From contig NZ_CP114904.1 of NCBI RefSeq assembly GCF_027497215.1, forward strand, positions 1,860,001 through 1,924,000: a DNA stretch of 64,000 bases, given 5' to 3'. This document shows, piece after piece, positions 17,690 to 25,578 of the stretch. The position numbers were made by a program, and so were the translations under genes. Source of the DNA: Micromonospora sp. WMMD812 (GTDB lineage Bacteria > Actinomycetota > Actinomycetes > Mycobacteriales > Micromonosporaceae). The notes under the pieces are model-generated. The model was not told the DNA's origin and searched no databases. It was given only the letters and a program-made list of their open reading frames with translations. Numbering within the stretch: position 1 is the stretch's first letter; each line of letters begins with the position of its first letter.

Positions 17690-18637
17690 ATGAGCACCGA
17701 CACCGCCCGCCCGGACACCACCGGCCGCACCCCCGAATCCCCGCCGCCCGGCGCCCGCCCACCCCGCACCCTCGGCGACGGCGCCTTCGCCGTCCTGCTC
17801 ATGCTGCCCGCGCTGGCGATGCTCGCCGCGATCGTCGTCTACCCGCTGGTCGCGTCCCTGGTCACCGCGTTCTTCGAACAGAGCCTCGTCGAACCCGGCC
17901 GCACCTTCGTCGGCCTGCAGAACATCACCGACCTGCTCGGCGGTGACTTCTGGCGGTTGCTGCGGCAGACCCTGGTCTTCACCGTCGGCGCCACCATCGC
18001 CCCGTTCCTCGTCGGGCTGGCCCTCGCCCTGGCCCTGAACACCCGGATCCGCGGCCGAGCCACCCTACGCGGCCTGCTGCTCATCCCCTGGCTGGTGCCC
18101 AGCGTCGTGGTGTCGTTCCTCTGGATGTGGATCTTCAACGCCAACTACGGCCTGGCCAACGGCGCGCTGGAGGCGCTCGGCCTGATCGACTCCCCACAGG
18201 CGTGGCTCGCCGGGCCGGGCACCGCGATGACCGCCGTCATCGTCGCCAAGACCTGGGCCAGCTTCCCGTGGATCATGGTGATGCTGCTTGCCGGCCTGCA
18301 GACCGTACCCGTCGAACTGCACGAGGCCGCCGAGACCGACGGCGCCGGCGCCGTGCAGCGGTTCTTCGCCGTCACCCTGCCCCACCTGCGCGGCATCATC
18401 GGCATCGTCCTGCTGCTGGAACTGATCTGGAACTTCCAGCACTTCGACCTGATTTACGTCATGACCGGCGGCGGCCCCGCCGGCGCCACCGAAACGTTCG
18501 CCACCGCCGTCTACGAGACCGCTTTCCAGGGCTTCGACCTCGGCCGCGCCGGCGCGCTGGGCCTGCTCTGGATGGTGCTGCTGCTCGCCATGGTCGCGAT
18601 CTACGTCCGCCGGTCCGAGCGGGAGGGACAGCTGTGA
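17690..18637 (+). CDS. carbohydrate ABC transporter permease (MalF/UgpA type)
   Basis: 315 aa with a ~30-residue hydrophilic start and six membrane segments. The EAA loop that contacts the ATPase is in VELHEAAETDGAGAVQRFFAVTLPHLRG, the family signature. It pairs with the next permease, whose GTG start overlaps this stop codon (GTGA at 18634-18637). It belongs to the CUT1 group, which imports oligosaccharides, sugar alcohols and glycerophosphodiesters. No ATP-binding gene is present in this operon. Confidence 0.93.
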   Translation: MSTDTARPDTTGRTPESPPPGARPPRTLGDGAFAVLLMLPALAMLAAIVVYPLVASLVTAFFEQSLVEPGRTFVGLQNITDLLGGDFWRLLRQTLVFTVGATIAPFLVGLALALALNTRIRGRATLRGLLLIPWLVPSVVVSFLWMWIFNANYGLANGALEALGLIDSPQAWLAGPGTAMTAVIVAKTWASFPWIMVMLLAGLQTVPVELHEAAETDGAGAVQRFFAVTLPHLRGIIGIVLLLELIWNFQHFDLIYVMTGGGPAGATETFATAVYETAFQGFDLGRAGALGLLWMVLLLAMVAIYVRRSEREGQL

Positions 18638-19479
18638 GCAGACGCTCCGCACGAGACACCCGCGGCTCCCGCGCCGCCGCGTGGACCGCCGTCGTCATCC
18701 TCGGCGGGTTCGGTCTGCTGCCGGTCTACTGGATGCTCGCCACCGCGTTCACCCCGGCCCAACAGACCTTCCGCTACCCGCCGTCGTTCTTCCCGACCCA
18801 GCTCACCCTGGACAACTTCGCCCGGCTCGCCGACGAACCCGACCTGCTCCGCTACCTGGTCAACAGCCTGATCGTCTCCGTCGTCACCGCGGTCCTCAGC
18901 GTCGTCGTGTCCGCCTACATGGGCTACGCCTTCTCCAAGTTCCGCTTCCGCGGCCGGCGCAGCCTCATGTACTTCGTGCTGTCTTCGCAGATGTTCCCCC
19001 AGGCGCTGCTGCTGGTCACCCTCTACGCCCTGTTCAGCGCCTACCACCTGCTCGACACCTACACCGCGCTGGTGCTGTCGTTCACCACGTTCACGCTGCC
19101 GCTGTGCGTCTGGATGCTCAAGGGCTTCTTCGACACCATCCCCGACACCCTCGTCGAGGCGGCCCGGGTCGACGGCGCGTCCCGGCTGCGCACCATCCAC
19201 TCGGTCATCCTGCCGCTGTCGGCGCCCGGCCTCGTCGCCGCCGGGTTGTTCGCCTTCGTCCGCGGCTGGAACGACTTCATCTTCGCCCTCACCCTGGCCG
19301 GGCGCGAGAAGACGACACTGCCGCCCGGCCTGGTCAACGCCTTCCTCGGCGAGGCGACCGCGCAGTGGGCCGAACTCATGGCCGCGTCGCTGCTCGCGTC
19401 CCTGCCCGTCGTGGTCGCGTTCATCGCGCTGCAACGGTTCCTGGTCGGCGGCATCACCGCCGGCGCCATCAAGGGATAA
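18634..19479 (+). CDS. carbohydrate ABC transporter permease (MalG/UgpE type)
   Basis: 281 aa from GTG 18634, overlapping the previous stop. There are six membrane segments. The EAA loop DTLVEAARVDGASRLRTIHSV is intact and PVYWMLATAFTP near the start is typical of MalG-like subunits. It forms the heterodimeric channel with the preceding permease. The ATPase must come from elsewhere, as with the shared MsiK of streptomycetes or the subunit encoded at 52076 in this window. Confidence 0.93.
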   Translation: MSRRSARDTRGSRAAAWTAVVILGGFGLLPVYWMLATAFTPAQQTFRYPPSFFPTQLTLDNFARLADEPDLLRYLVNSLIVSVVTAVLSVVVSAYMGYAFSKFRFRGRRSLMYFVLSSQMFPQALLLVTLYALFSAYHLLDTYTALVLSFTTFTLPLCVWMLKGFFDTIPDTLVEAARVDGASRLRTIHSVILPLSAPGLVAAGLFAFVRGWNDFIFALTLAGREKTTLPPGLVNAFLGEATAQWAELMAASLLASLPVVVAFIALQRFLVGGITAGAIKG

Positions 19480-19505
19480 CCACCACCCGTCCCGGAGGTC
19501 CAGCA

Positions 19506-20789
19506 ATGAACAGCAACCTTTCCCGCAGGGACATGCTCCGCCTCGTCGGACTCGGCGCCGGCGCCCTCGGCCTGGGCGGCGTCGCCGCCTGCGCGCCGAG
19601 CGCGAGCGGTCCCGAGGAGGACACCGCCAAGTCCGCCACCAACTTCTCCTTCGCGTCCTGGAGCCTGGCCGACAACGCCTCCAAGGCCAAGATCGAGCAG
19701 CTGATGACCGGGTACGGCGGCAAGGCGGGCATCAGCGTCAACGGTGTGCCGCTGGCGTACAACACCTACCTCAACCAGCTCACCCTCCAGGTGCGCGGCG
19801 GGCAGTTCACCGGCGCCGCCCAGATGGACATCGCCTGGCTCGCCGGCCTCGCCGCGCTCGGCAAACTCCGCGACCTCGGCGACGTGGCCAAGGACGCCGG
19901 CTACACCGAGGCCGCCCTCACCTCCGGGCAGGTCGACGGCAAGCAGGTCGGCCTGCCCTGGACCACCGCCGCCATCGGCCTCATCGCCAACCGCGAGCTG
20001 ATGCAGAAGGCCGGCGTCACCGCGGCGCCCGCCACGATCGCCGACTTCGAGGCCGCGCTGCGAGCCCTCAAGGGCACCGGCGTGATTCCGTACGCCGCGT
20101 CCACCAAGGTCGCCCAGCTCAAGGACATCCTCATCTGGATGCAAACGTTCGGCAGCCCGCTGCTCGACGGCGACAAGGTCACCGTCGGCGACGACGCCAG
20201 CATCGAGGCGGTCACCTGGTACAAGAAGCTCTACGACGAGAAGCTCATCGCCCCGGACGTCGAGCGGGTCGACGCCCGCACCCTCTTCGCCCAGGGCAAG
20301 ACCGCCATCTACGACGACGCCATCGTCGGCCGCGACTTCGTCGTCAAGGGCTCCCCCGACAAGTCCCTCGCCGACAAGCTCGACCCGCTCGCCCGGCCGG
20401 TGAAGACCGCCGGCGACAAGCCCCGGGCCGTGCAGTGGGGCCACGCGGTCGTCGTGGTCGAGGGCGAGGGCGCCAACACGGCCACCGACTTCGCGAAGTG
20501 GCTGACCTCCGACGAGCAGACCGTCCTCGGCTACTTCAAGGACCTCTCCCTGCCGCCCACCACCACGAAGGCGCTCGGCTCGGAGCAGGTGAAGACCGAC
20601 GCGTTCACCTCGCAGTTCAGCGAGCGGATCACCGCCACCGCCACGCCCAACCCCTTCTGGAAGTACCCCCAGTACGCCCAGATGGAGACGGCCATCTCCG
20701 AGCAGGTCCAGGCCGTCCTGGTCGGCAAGAGCAAGCCCGCGGACGCGATGCGCGAGGCGGGCCAGGCGGTGCAGGCCCTCATCAAGTGA
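19506..20789 (+). CDS. ABC transporter extracellular sugar-binding lipoprotein
   Basis: 427 aa from ATG 19506, preceded by GGAGG. The N-terminus NLSRRDMLRLVGLGAGALG is a Tat signal followed by a lipobox ending at Cys (GVAAC), so it is a Tat-exported lipoprotein on the membrane's outer face. The mature part is a cluster B/CUT1 binding protein, with GLPWTTAAIGLIANRELMQKAG and LTSDEQTVLGYF as family landmarks. It delivers substrate to the two permeases upstream in the same operon; the ligand is probably a uronic-acid-containing oligosaccharide, inferred from neighbours. Confidence 0.92.
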   Translation: MNSNLSRRDMLRLVGLGAGALGLGGVAACAPSASGPEEDTAKSATNFSFASWSLADNASKAKIEQLMTGYGGKAGISVNGVPLAYNTYLNQLTLQVRGGQFTGAAQMDIAWLAGLAALGKLRDLGDVAKDAGYTEAALTSGQVDGKQVGLPWTTAAIGLIANRELMQKAGVTAAPATIADFEAALRALKGTGVIPYAASTKVAQLKDILIWMQTFGSPLLDGDKVTVGDDASIEAVTWYKKLYDEKLIAPDVERVDARTLFAQGKTAIYDDAIVGRDFVVKGSPDKSLADKLDPLARPVKTAGDKPRAVQWGHAVVVVEGEGANTATDFAKWLTSDEQTVLGYFKDLSLPPTTTKALGSEQVKTDAFTSQFSERITATATPNPFWKYPQYAQMETAISEQVQAVLVGKSKPADAMREAGQAVQALIK

Positions 20790-21751
20790 CCGACACCGCG
20801 TACGACACCCGGCTGGTGGCGGCGGTCGCCGACGCGACCGCCGCCACCGCGCCGCGGATCTGGGGCTTCGGCGTCGGCGGCACGCTCACCGCCCTGCTCC
20901 GGGCCGGCGACGCGCTGCACCGCCCCGACCTCACCCAGCGGGTGATCGACCTCGTCGCGCCCTCGCTGACCGCACCCCCGGACCCCACCGACCACCTCAT
21001 CGCGGTGGAGGCGCTGCTCCCCCTCGCCGCCCGGCGACCCGACCTCGACGTCACCGACGCCTGCCGGCGGTGGCTGGCCGCCGTCCGGCACGCCCGGCCG
21101 GCCCACCCGGGCGGCCCCCGCCTGCACCGCCCCGACCTGCCGCCCTGGTCGTCAACGGTCTGGGTCGACTGCATGCACACCGACGGGCCCGGGCTCGCCG
21201 CGCTGGGCCACCCCGACGAGGCCGTCGCCTACGCCACCGAGTACGCCGCCGCGTTGCAACTGCCCAGCGGCCTTTTCCAGCACGGCTACGACGCCGAGGC
21301 GGAACGCGGCAACGGCGTCGCCTGGGGCCGCGGGCAGGCCTGGGCGCTGATCGGCCTCACCGAGACGCTGGTCCACGCCCCCGACGACGGCCTCGCCCGC
21401 CGGCTCACCCGGCTGGTCGACGCGCTCGCCGCACACGAACGTGACGGCGAATGGTCGACGGTGGTCGACGACCCGGACGCACCGGTCGAGGCGAGCACGT
21501 CCGCGTACCTCGCGTGGGTGGTGCCGCACGCGATCGACGCCGGGCTGGTCGACCCCGCCCACCGGGCGATGGCCGACCGCGCCTGGCACGCCACCCTCCG
21601 CCGGCTCGACGCTGCGGCGCTCACCGTGTCCGAGGCGACCCCGGTCGGCGCCGCAAACGACTACCACCACCGTGCCCTCGGCGTCTTCCCCTGGGGCCAG
21701 GCCCCGGTGCTGCACGCCGTCCTGGACCGCACCAGCGAGGAGATCCGATGA
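20786..21751 (+). CDS. GH88/GH105-like unsaturated glucuronyl/rhamnogalacturonyl hydrolase
   Basis: 321 aa from GTG 20786 in a GTGA overlap with the preceding stop. It is an (alpha/alpha)6 barrel protein. The conserved Asp in STVWVDCMHTDGPGLAALG, LFQHGYDAEA and VAWGRGQAWALIGLTETL match GH88/105, which hydrate the enol bond of 4,5-unsaturated uronyl residues left by polysaccharide lyases. There is no signal peptide, so it works on imported fragments. Its presence suggests a lyase-generated pectin, ulvan or glycosaminoglycan-like substrate. Confidence 0.85.
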   Translation: MTDTAYDTRLVAAVADATAATAPRIWGFGVGGTLTALLRAGDALHRPDLTQRVIDLVAPSLTAPPDPTDHLIAVEALLPLAARRPDLDVTDACRRWLAAVRHARPAHPGGPRLHRPDLPPWSSTVWVDCMHTDGPGLAALGHPDEAVAYATEYAAALQLPSGLFQHGYDAEAERGNGVAWGRGQAWALIGLTETLVHAPDDGLARRLTRLVDALAAHERDGEWSTVVDDPDAPVEASTSAYLAWVVPHAIDAGLVDPAHRAMADRAWHATLRRLDAAALTVSEATPVGAANDYHHRALGVFPWGQAPVLHAVLDRTSEEIR

Positions 21752-22935
21752 AGGTCGTCGACGTCCGCACCTACGCGGTGCGCGCCAAGCCGGCGGAGAC
21801 CTACTGGGGCGCCCGGGCGTGGAGCGCCGACCACGGCAGCGCGCTGGTGGACTACCCGCCGATGGAGCGCCGCCGCTACGTCTACAGCGACACCATCGAC
21901 GCGGTGCTGGTCCGGGTCGAGACGGCCGACGGCGTGATCGGCTGGGGCGAGGCGAAGGCCCCGGTCGGCGCCCGGGCCACCGCCGCGATCATCGACGACC
22001 TGATCGCGCCGATCGCGGTCGGCTCTCGCCTGGACGAGATCGGCCGCACCTGGGACCGCGTCTACACCGGCATGCGGGTCCGCGGCCACGACAGCGGCTT
22101 CTGGCTGGAAGCCCTCGCCGGCCTCGACATCGCCCTCTGGGACGCCTTCGCCCGCACCCTCGACCAGCCACTGCACGCCCTGCTCGGCGGCCGCTACCGA
22201 GACACCCTGCGGCTCTACGCCTCCGGGGTGCCCGCCGCGCCCGCCGGCTCCGGGGCCGCCGGCCAAGCCGCCGTACGCCAGGAGGCGCAACGGCTGCGCG
22301 ACCTCGGCTACGACGCGGTCAAGGTGGCCATCGGCGCCCGGCCCGAGGACGACATCGCCTCCGTGCAGAGCGTCCGCGAGGTCTTCGGCGACCAGGCCGC
22401 CGTCTACGCCGACGCCGCCGGCCAGTACGAGGTGCCGCAGGCCCTGCGGGTCGGCCGCGCCCTCCAGGAGGCCGGCGTCGGGTTCTTCGAGATGCCGCTG
22501 CCGCCGGAGGACCTCGACGGGTACGCCACCCTCGCCGCGCGCCTTGACATCCCCCTCGCCCTGGACTCCCTGGCCACCCGGCACCGGGCGTTGGAGTTCC
22601 TCCGCGCCGGCGCCCTCCGCGTGCTGCAACCCGATGTCTGCCGGGCCGGCGGCATCACCGAGACCATGCGCATCGCCGCGCTCGCCGACGCGTTCGGCGC
22701 GCAAGCCACCCCGCACGTCAGCATCGGCTCCGCCATCCACTGGTACGCCAGCGTCCAGTGCGCCGCGGCGATGCCGAACTTCGCCGTGCTCGAACACTGG
22801 ATCGGCACCAACCCGCTGACCGCGGTCGCCCGGGACGCGGTCGCACCGGTCCGCGGACGCTGCGAGGTGCCGCGCGGCACCGGACTCGGCATCACCATCG
22901 ACGAGGACACCGTACGGGCGCTCACGGGCGACTGA
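21748..22935 (+). CDS. second enolase-superfamily enzyme (MR/MLE type), divergent metal site
   Basis: 395 aa, ATG 21748 overlapping the previous stop (ATGA). The capping domain has DAVLVRVETADGVIGWGEAK. Barrel residues are Lys in DAVKVAIG, Asp in YADAAGQY, Glu in FFEMPLP, Asp in LALDSLAT where Glu is usual, and His in ATPHVSIG. Both acid/base residues remain, so dehydratase or epimerase activity is plausible, but ligand two/three geometry differs from characterised sugar-acid dehydratases. It is last in the rightward operon and may act on the hydrolase product. Confidence 0.86.
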   Translation: MKVVDVRTYAVRAKPAETYWGARAWSADHGSALVDYPPMERRRYVYSDTIDAVLVRVETADGVIGWGEAKAPVGARATAAIIDDLIAPIAVGSRLDEIGRTWDRVYTGMRVRGHDSGFWLEALAGLDIALWDAFARTLDQPLHALLGGRYRDTLRLYASGVPAAPAGSGAAGQAAVRQEAQRLRDLGYDAVKVAIGARPEDDIASVQSVREVFGDQAAVYADAAGQYEVPQALRVGRALQEAGVGFFEMPLPPEDLDGYATLAARLDIPLALDSLATRHRALEFLRAGALRVLQPDVCRAGGITETMRIAALADAFGAQATPHVSIGSAIHWYASVQCAAAMPNFAVLEHWIGTNPLTAVARDAVAPVRGRCEVPRGTGLGITIDEDTVRALTGD

Positions 22936-23007
22936 CGAGAAAACGCGTTGCCGGCACGATCACCGCACACCTAACGTCTTTCGCAGCGAATCAAGAGGGA
23001 GCCGGAC

Positions 23008-23166
23008 ATGATGCGCCACCCGAACCACGAACCGCAGCAGCGGGTCTCGCTGCGCGGTGGAGGGTGCCTGGCCATCACGCCCGCCCTCGTCGGCAGCCTC
23101 CAGCTCGCGAGGTGGCGCGACCCGGCAGCCACCGCTGCATCAGGGTCAGTCCACAACCATCCATGA
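23008..23166 (+). CDS. hypothetical small protein (52 aa)
   Basis: The ATG at 23008 follows AGAGGGAG at the correct distance. It encodes a basic peptide (MMRHPNHEPQQRVSLRGGGC...) ending at TGA 23164-23166. No family is recognised. The stretch 22936-23240 otherwise holds only intergenic sequence, so this is the only coding candidate in it. Support is the ribosome binding site and nothing more. Confidence 0.35.
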   Translation: MMRHPNHEPQQRVSLRGGGCLAITPALVGSLQLARWRDPAATAASGSVHNHP

Positions 23167-23240
23167 TCGACGGTCGCTGCCCTCGTACGCACAACACATC
23201 GAACCGCAACTCAGCCAAGGTCAACATCCGCGCCGGAGTA

Positions 23241-23873
23241 TCAAAGGGTGGCGCTATCGCCGACGAGGATTCGCCTGTATTCCGTTGCGCCCTTGTACTC
23301 CATCCAGCCGTCGAAGTTCTCGTAGCCGACGTCCGCCGACAGTGCCCGGTCATGGATGGGGAACGCCCGCTCCGGGGCGATCGCCCGGGTCATGTCGATG
23401 GCCTCACGGTGCCTGCCCCAGGGCCCTGCGGCCGGTACGAGGAGGGTCGTCACCCGCTGGTGAGGTACGAAATATGAGTCGCCGGGGTGGTAGACACCCT
23501 CGATCACATAGCCGAGATTCACGCAGCCCGGCAGTCCGTCGTAGACCTCCGCGTGCTCGCCGCCGACCGCCGCCACGCGGAAGCCGCCGGCATTAAACTC
23601 GCCACCCGCCGCGACCACAATGACCGTCTCCGCCAATCCGCCCTCTTCAGCCAGTTTCCGAACCGGCTCCGGCGCGAAGAGTCGCACGGGACGAGAGCCC
23701 GACACCTCCACGATCCGCTTAAGGTCGAAATGGTCGTCGTGCTCGTGAGTCACCAGGATGTCGGTGACCCCGTCAAAAGCCTCCGGCTCGGTCCAGACGC
23801 CAGGATCGATGAGCAGTCGCCGCTCGGCGTCCTCAAGGCGGACACAGGCATGGGTGAACTTGACCAGTCGCAC
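23241..23873 (-). CDS. MBL-fold metallo-hydrolase (UlaG-like)
   Basis: 210 aa. The first strand and loop MRLVKFTHACVRLEDAERRLLIDPG are typical of the UlaG/ComA-like metallo-beta-lactamase branch. The metal motif THEHDDHFD is intact, and later ligands lie in GGEHAEVY and in the segment around HPGDSYFVP. Substrates in this branch include lactones and cyclic phosphodiesters; the specific one is unknown. The start is GTG 23873 with TAAGGAT upstream. A small ORF ends 9 bp before it. Base composition is less GC-rich than in neighbouring operons. Confidence 0.88.
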   Translation of the reverse strand: MRLVKFTHACVRLEDAERRLLIDPGVWTEPEAFDGVTDILVTHEHDDHFDLKRIVEVSGSRPVRLFAPEPVRKLAEEGGLAETVIVVAAGGEFNAGGFRVAAVGGEHAEVYDGLPGCVNLGYVIEGVYHPGDSYFVPHQRVTTLLVPAAGPWGRHREAIDMTRAIAPERAFPIHDRALSADVGYENFDGWMEYKGATEYRRILVGDSATL

Positions 23874-23882
23874 ATCCTTACC

Positions 23883-24014
23883 CTACGGCTCATCGGAACG
23901 CGGCCAAGCCCGGCGCTCCCGCCACACGGTTCGACGCGGCGTGGCATCCAGATCGTCGAACCCATCCGCCGCCGTACGGGCCCACTGCTCCGGTTCTTCC
24001 GCCGCCACCGTCAT
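23883..24014 (-). CDS. hypothetical small protein upstream of the metallo-hydrolase (43 aa)
   Basis: ATG 24014 to TAG 23883-23885. The peptide begins MTVAAEEPEQWARTAADGFD, is acidic then basic, and ends nine bases before the metallo-hydrolase start, so the two could be translated from one mRNA. Ser/Leu-poor, charged composition fits a real coding frame better than the alternatives in this stretch. No family is recognised. The remaining 24015-24177 shows nothing convincing. Confidence 0.4.
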   Translation of the reverse strand: MTVAAEEPEQWARTAADGFDDLDATPRRTVWRERRAWPRSDEP

Positions 24015-24177
24015 CAACCCCGAGCGATGACCCAGCCACCACGCCGGTCAACCCCAGCGAGCCATGATCAGGATTCCCGGCTGGAGTACTAGCTCACTGG
24101 CAGCAGCGCCCGCCCACGCCGAAGAGGCCGCTGGTCGGGTCCCAATATCGCCCACACACGTGGAAGTCCATTCCCAT

Positions 24178-24536
24178 TCATCGGGGCTGGCCTTCTTGCT
24201 GCCTATAGAGCGGACCAAGCGGGCCGATGTGCTCAAGGAGGCTGAAACGGGCATGTCCATCGGTGGGATGCACGGTGACGGCGACAGCGCTTCCGTCTTC
24301 GAATCGCAGCGTGAACACGGAACGAGGTCGCACAGGAATGCAAACCCGTCGCGGTCCTCATCCCTGTCGCTGACCAGGTTGCCGAGGGCATCCCAGCCGG
24401 CATCGCCGGCGGTAATCATGATGGCCACCTCGACGCTCCCGAACAGGGTGGAAGAGTTTGCCCACCAGTCCAGCCAGCAGCGGATCGGCGGGATCTCGTT
24501 CACCGTGCTGATGCTAAGGCGGGTCGACGCAACCAC
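24178..24536 (-). pseudogene. frameshifted hypothetical protein gene
   Basis: One frame from about 24536 encodes a plausible N-terminal half (NEIPPIRCWLDWWANSSTLF, then DALGNLVSDRDEDRDGFAFL). Another frame takes over near 24320 and encodes a plausible C-terminal half (VFTLRFEDGSAVAVTVHPTD, then HARFSLLEHIGPLGPLY) that stops at 24178. Each half reads like protein only in its own frame, so the gene has suffered an indel, or the assembly has one here. Joined, it would be ~115-120 aa. No family is recognised. A GTG at the NEIPP codon is the likelier real start. Confidence 0.5.
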
Positions 24537-24637
24537 CGCGCACGAGCACTCGGGGAGATCCCCACCGCGGCGTTTCTCGTTGCCTCATTGCGGAGTTGGG
24601 CGCACACCGCGAGCCGCAGCCGAGCGCCGGCTAAGAA

Positions 24638-24832
24638 TTAGTCCAGGTCGCCGCGCCTGGCGGCGATCCACGCCTCAACGTCCTCGGCAAGCCAGACGTT
24701 GCCCATCTGGAGCGTGGCCACAGGCTCGGGGAAATCACGACGGTTGGTGATCTGGTAGACGCGCTGTCGGGAGACGCCGCCGAGCATGGTCCGGATCTCG
24801 CCCGAACCTACCAACCGCAGCTTCTTGCCCAT
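24638..24832 (-). CDS. AlpA/excisionase-like helix-turn-helix DNA-binding protein
   Basis: About 64 aa from ATG 24832; a longer frame starts at 24865. The motif IRTMLGGVSRQRVYQITNRR followed by FPEPVATLQMGNVWLAEDVE is the winged MerR/AlpA-type HTH found in phage AlpA activators and Xis proteins of integrative elements. Immediately upstream is a 33-bp palindrome (24857-24889) that is a natural binding-site candidate. It stands next to a divergently read quartet of tiny genes, suggesting a remnant or minimal mobile element; no integrase is present in the window. Confidence 0.75.
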   Translation of the reverse strand: MGKKLRLVGSGEIRTMLGGVSRQRVYQITNRRDFPEPVATLQMGNVWLAEDVEAWIAARRGDLD

Positions 24833-24856
24833 GACGCCGACGCTAGGCACACGTAG

Positions 24857-24889
24857 ACTAGGCATGTATCAAGTTGATGGACGCCTAGT
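24857..24889. promoter_or_regulatory. nested 33-bp palindrome upstream of the HTH gene
   Basis: Outer arms ACTAGGC (24857-24863) and GCCTAGT (24883-24889) and the inner palindrome ATCAAGTTGAT (24868-24878) share the same centre, 24873. A further CTAGGCA half-site sits at 24843 and CTAGTC/GACTAG half-sites follow near 24900-24927. The symmetry and its place between divergent genes suggest an operator for the AlpA/Xis-like protein, or a recombination/replication site. Confidence 0.55.
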
Positions 24890-24980
24890 TATCCATCGCG
24901 CTAGTCGTATACCCTTAGCGCATGACTAGTCCTGCGAGGCTCCGACGCCCCGGAACGCTGCCAGGCCGAGGGAGGCAGTG

Positions 24981-25187
24981 ATGCGGGACAGGACGCCGCC
25001 GTGGCGACGAGTGTCCTACGACCAGTACCTCATCGCCGTCGCGATGACCCTGGCACGGCGACACCGCCCGGCATGGTCATGGCGGAAGTGGGCGTGGGTC
25101 TGTCGCTGTGGAACGGACCTGCCCTGTCGCAACCGACACCGCATCCCGATCAACCGGGGGCATTGGCCCGCCAGGGAGGAGCAGTGA
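24981..25187 (+). CDS. hypothetical small basic Cys-containing protein (68 aa)
   Basis: ATG 24981 (or the GTG just before it at 24978) follows GGGAGG. The protein is rich in Arg and Trp and carries VCRCGTDLPCRNRH, a possible small zinc-binding knuckle. It is the first of four overlapping tiny genes. No named family is recognised, although proteins of this kind (short, Trp/Cys-rich) are common in Micromonosporaceae next to mobile-element genes. Confidence 0.6.
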   Translation: MRDRTPPWRRVSYDQYLIAVAMTLARRHRPAWSWRKWAWVCRCGTDLPCRNRHRIPINRGHWPAREEQ

Positions 25188-25363
25188 CCAGCGAGGCGGA
25201 GCAGCGGATCCTGGTCGTACATCTGCCAGGGACGGACGGCCTCGGTAACGGTCGTCGGGCGTGGTGGGCGCGGCTGACGCCGTACCCGTGCTGGCAGGTG
25301 GACTGGGCGACCAGCCGGCAGGCGCGGGCCCTGACGGCGGCATTGCTCGGAGGCCGCGCATGA
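25184..25363 (+). CDS. hypothetical small protein (59 aa)
   Basis: GTG 25184 overlaps the previous stop (GTGA) and is preceded by GGGAGGAGCA. The sequence contains ARLTPYPCWQVDWATSRQAR. It is second in the overlapping quartet. Function unknown; tight translational coupling argues that all four are expressed together. Confidence 0.55.
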   Translation: MTSEAEQRILVVHLPGTDGLGNGRRAWWARLTPYPCWQVDWATSRQARALTAALLGGRA

Positions 25364-25578
25364 CCACGCACGGTCCGGTGCTGCCGATCTGGAGCTGCGG
25401 CGGCTGCGACGCCCCCTGGCCCTGTCGCACTCGTCAGCGTGAGCTGCGCGCGGAGTTCGACAACGCTCCGATATCCCTGGCTCTCTACCTGGGTGCCCAG
25501 TTGGTGCGCGCCTCCGAAGACCTGACCTGGGTCCCGGCGGGGGTGCTACATCGACGCTTCCTCGGCTGGCTGCGGTGA
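25360..25578 (+). CDS. hypothetical small protein with CxxC-type motif (72 aa)
   Basis: ATG 25360 overlaps the previous stop (ATGA). The N-terminal IWSCGGCDAPWPCRTRQREL has three Cys in a CxxCxxxxxC pattern that could bind zinc. It continues with a helix (RAEFDNAPISLALYLGAQL). I have seen this small-protein type repeatedly in Micromonosporaceae genomes, but no function is established. Confidence 0.6.
   Translation: MTTHGPVLPIWSCGGCDAPWPCRTRQRELRAEFDNAPISLALYLGAQLVRASEDLTWVPAGVLHRRFLGWLR

Noticed and set aside
24015-24177. Possible tRNA or attachment site beside the small-gene patch
   Set aside because: No cloverleaf, no TTCGA-type T-loop with matching acceptor stem, and no second copy of a flanking repeat was seen.
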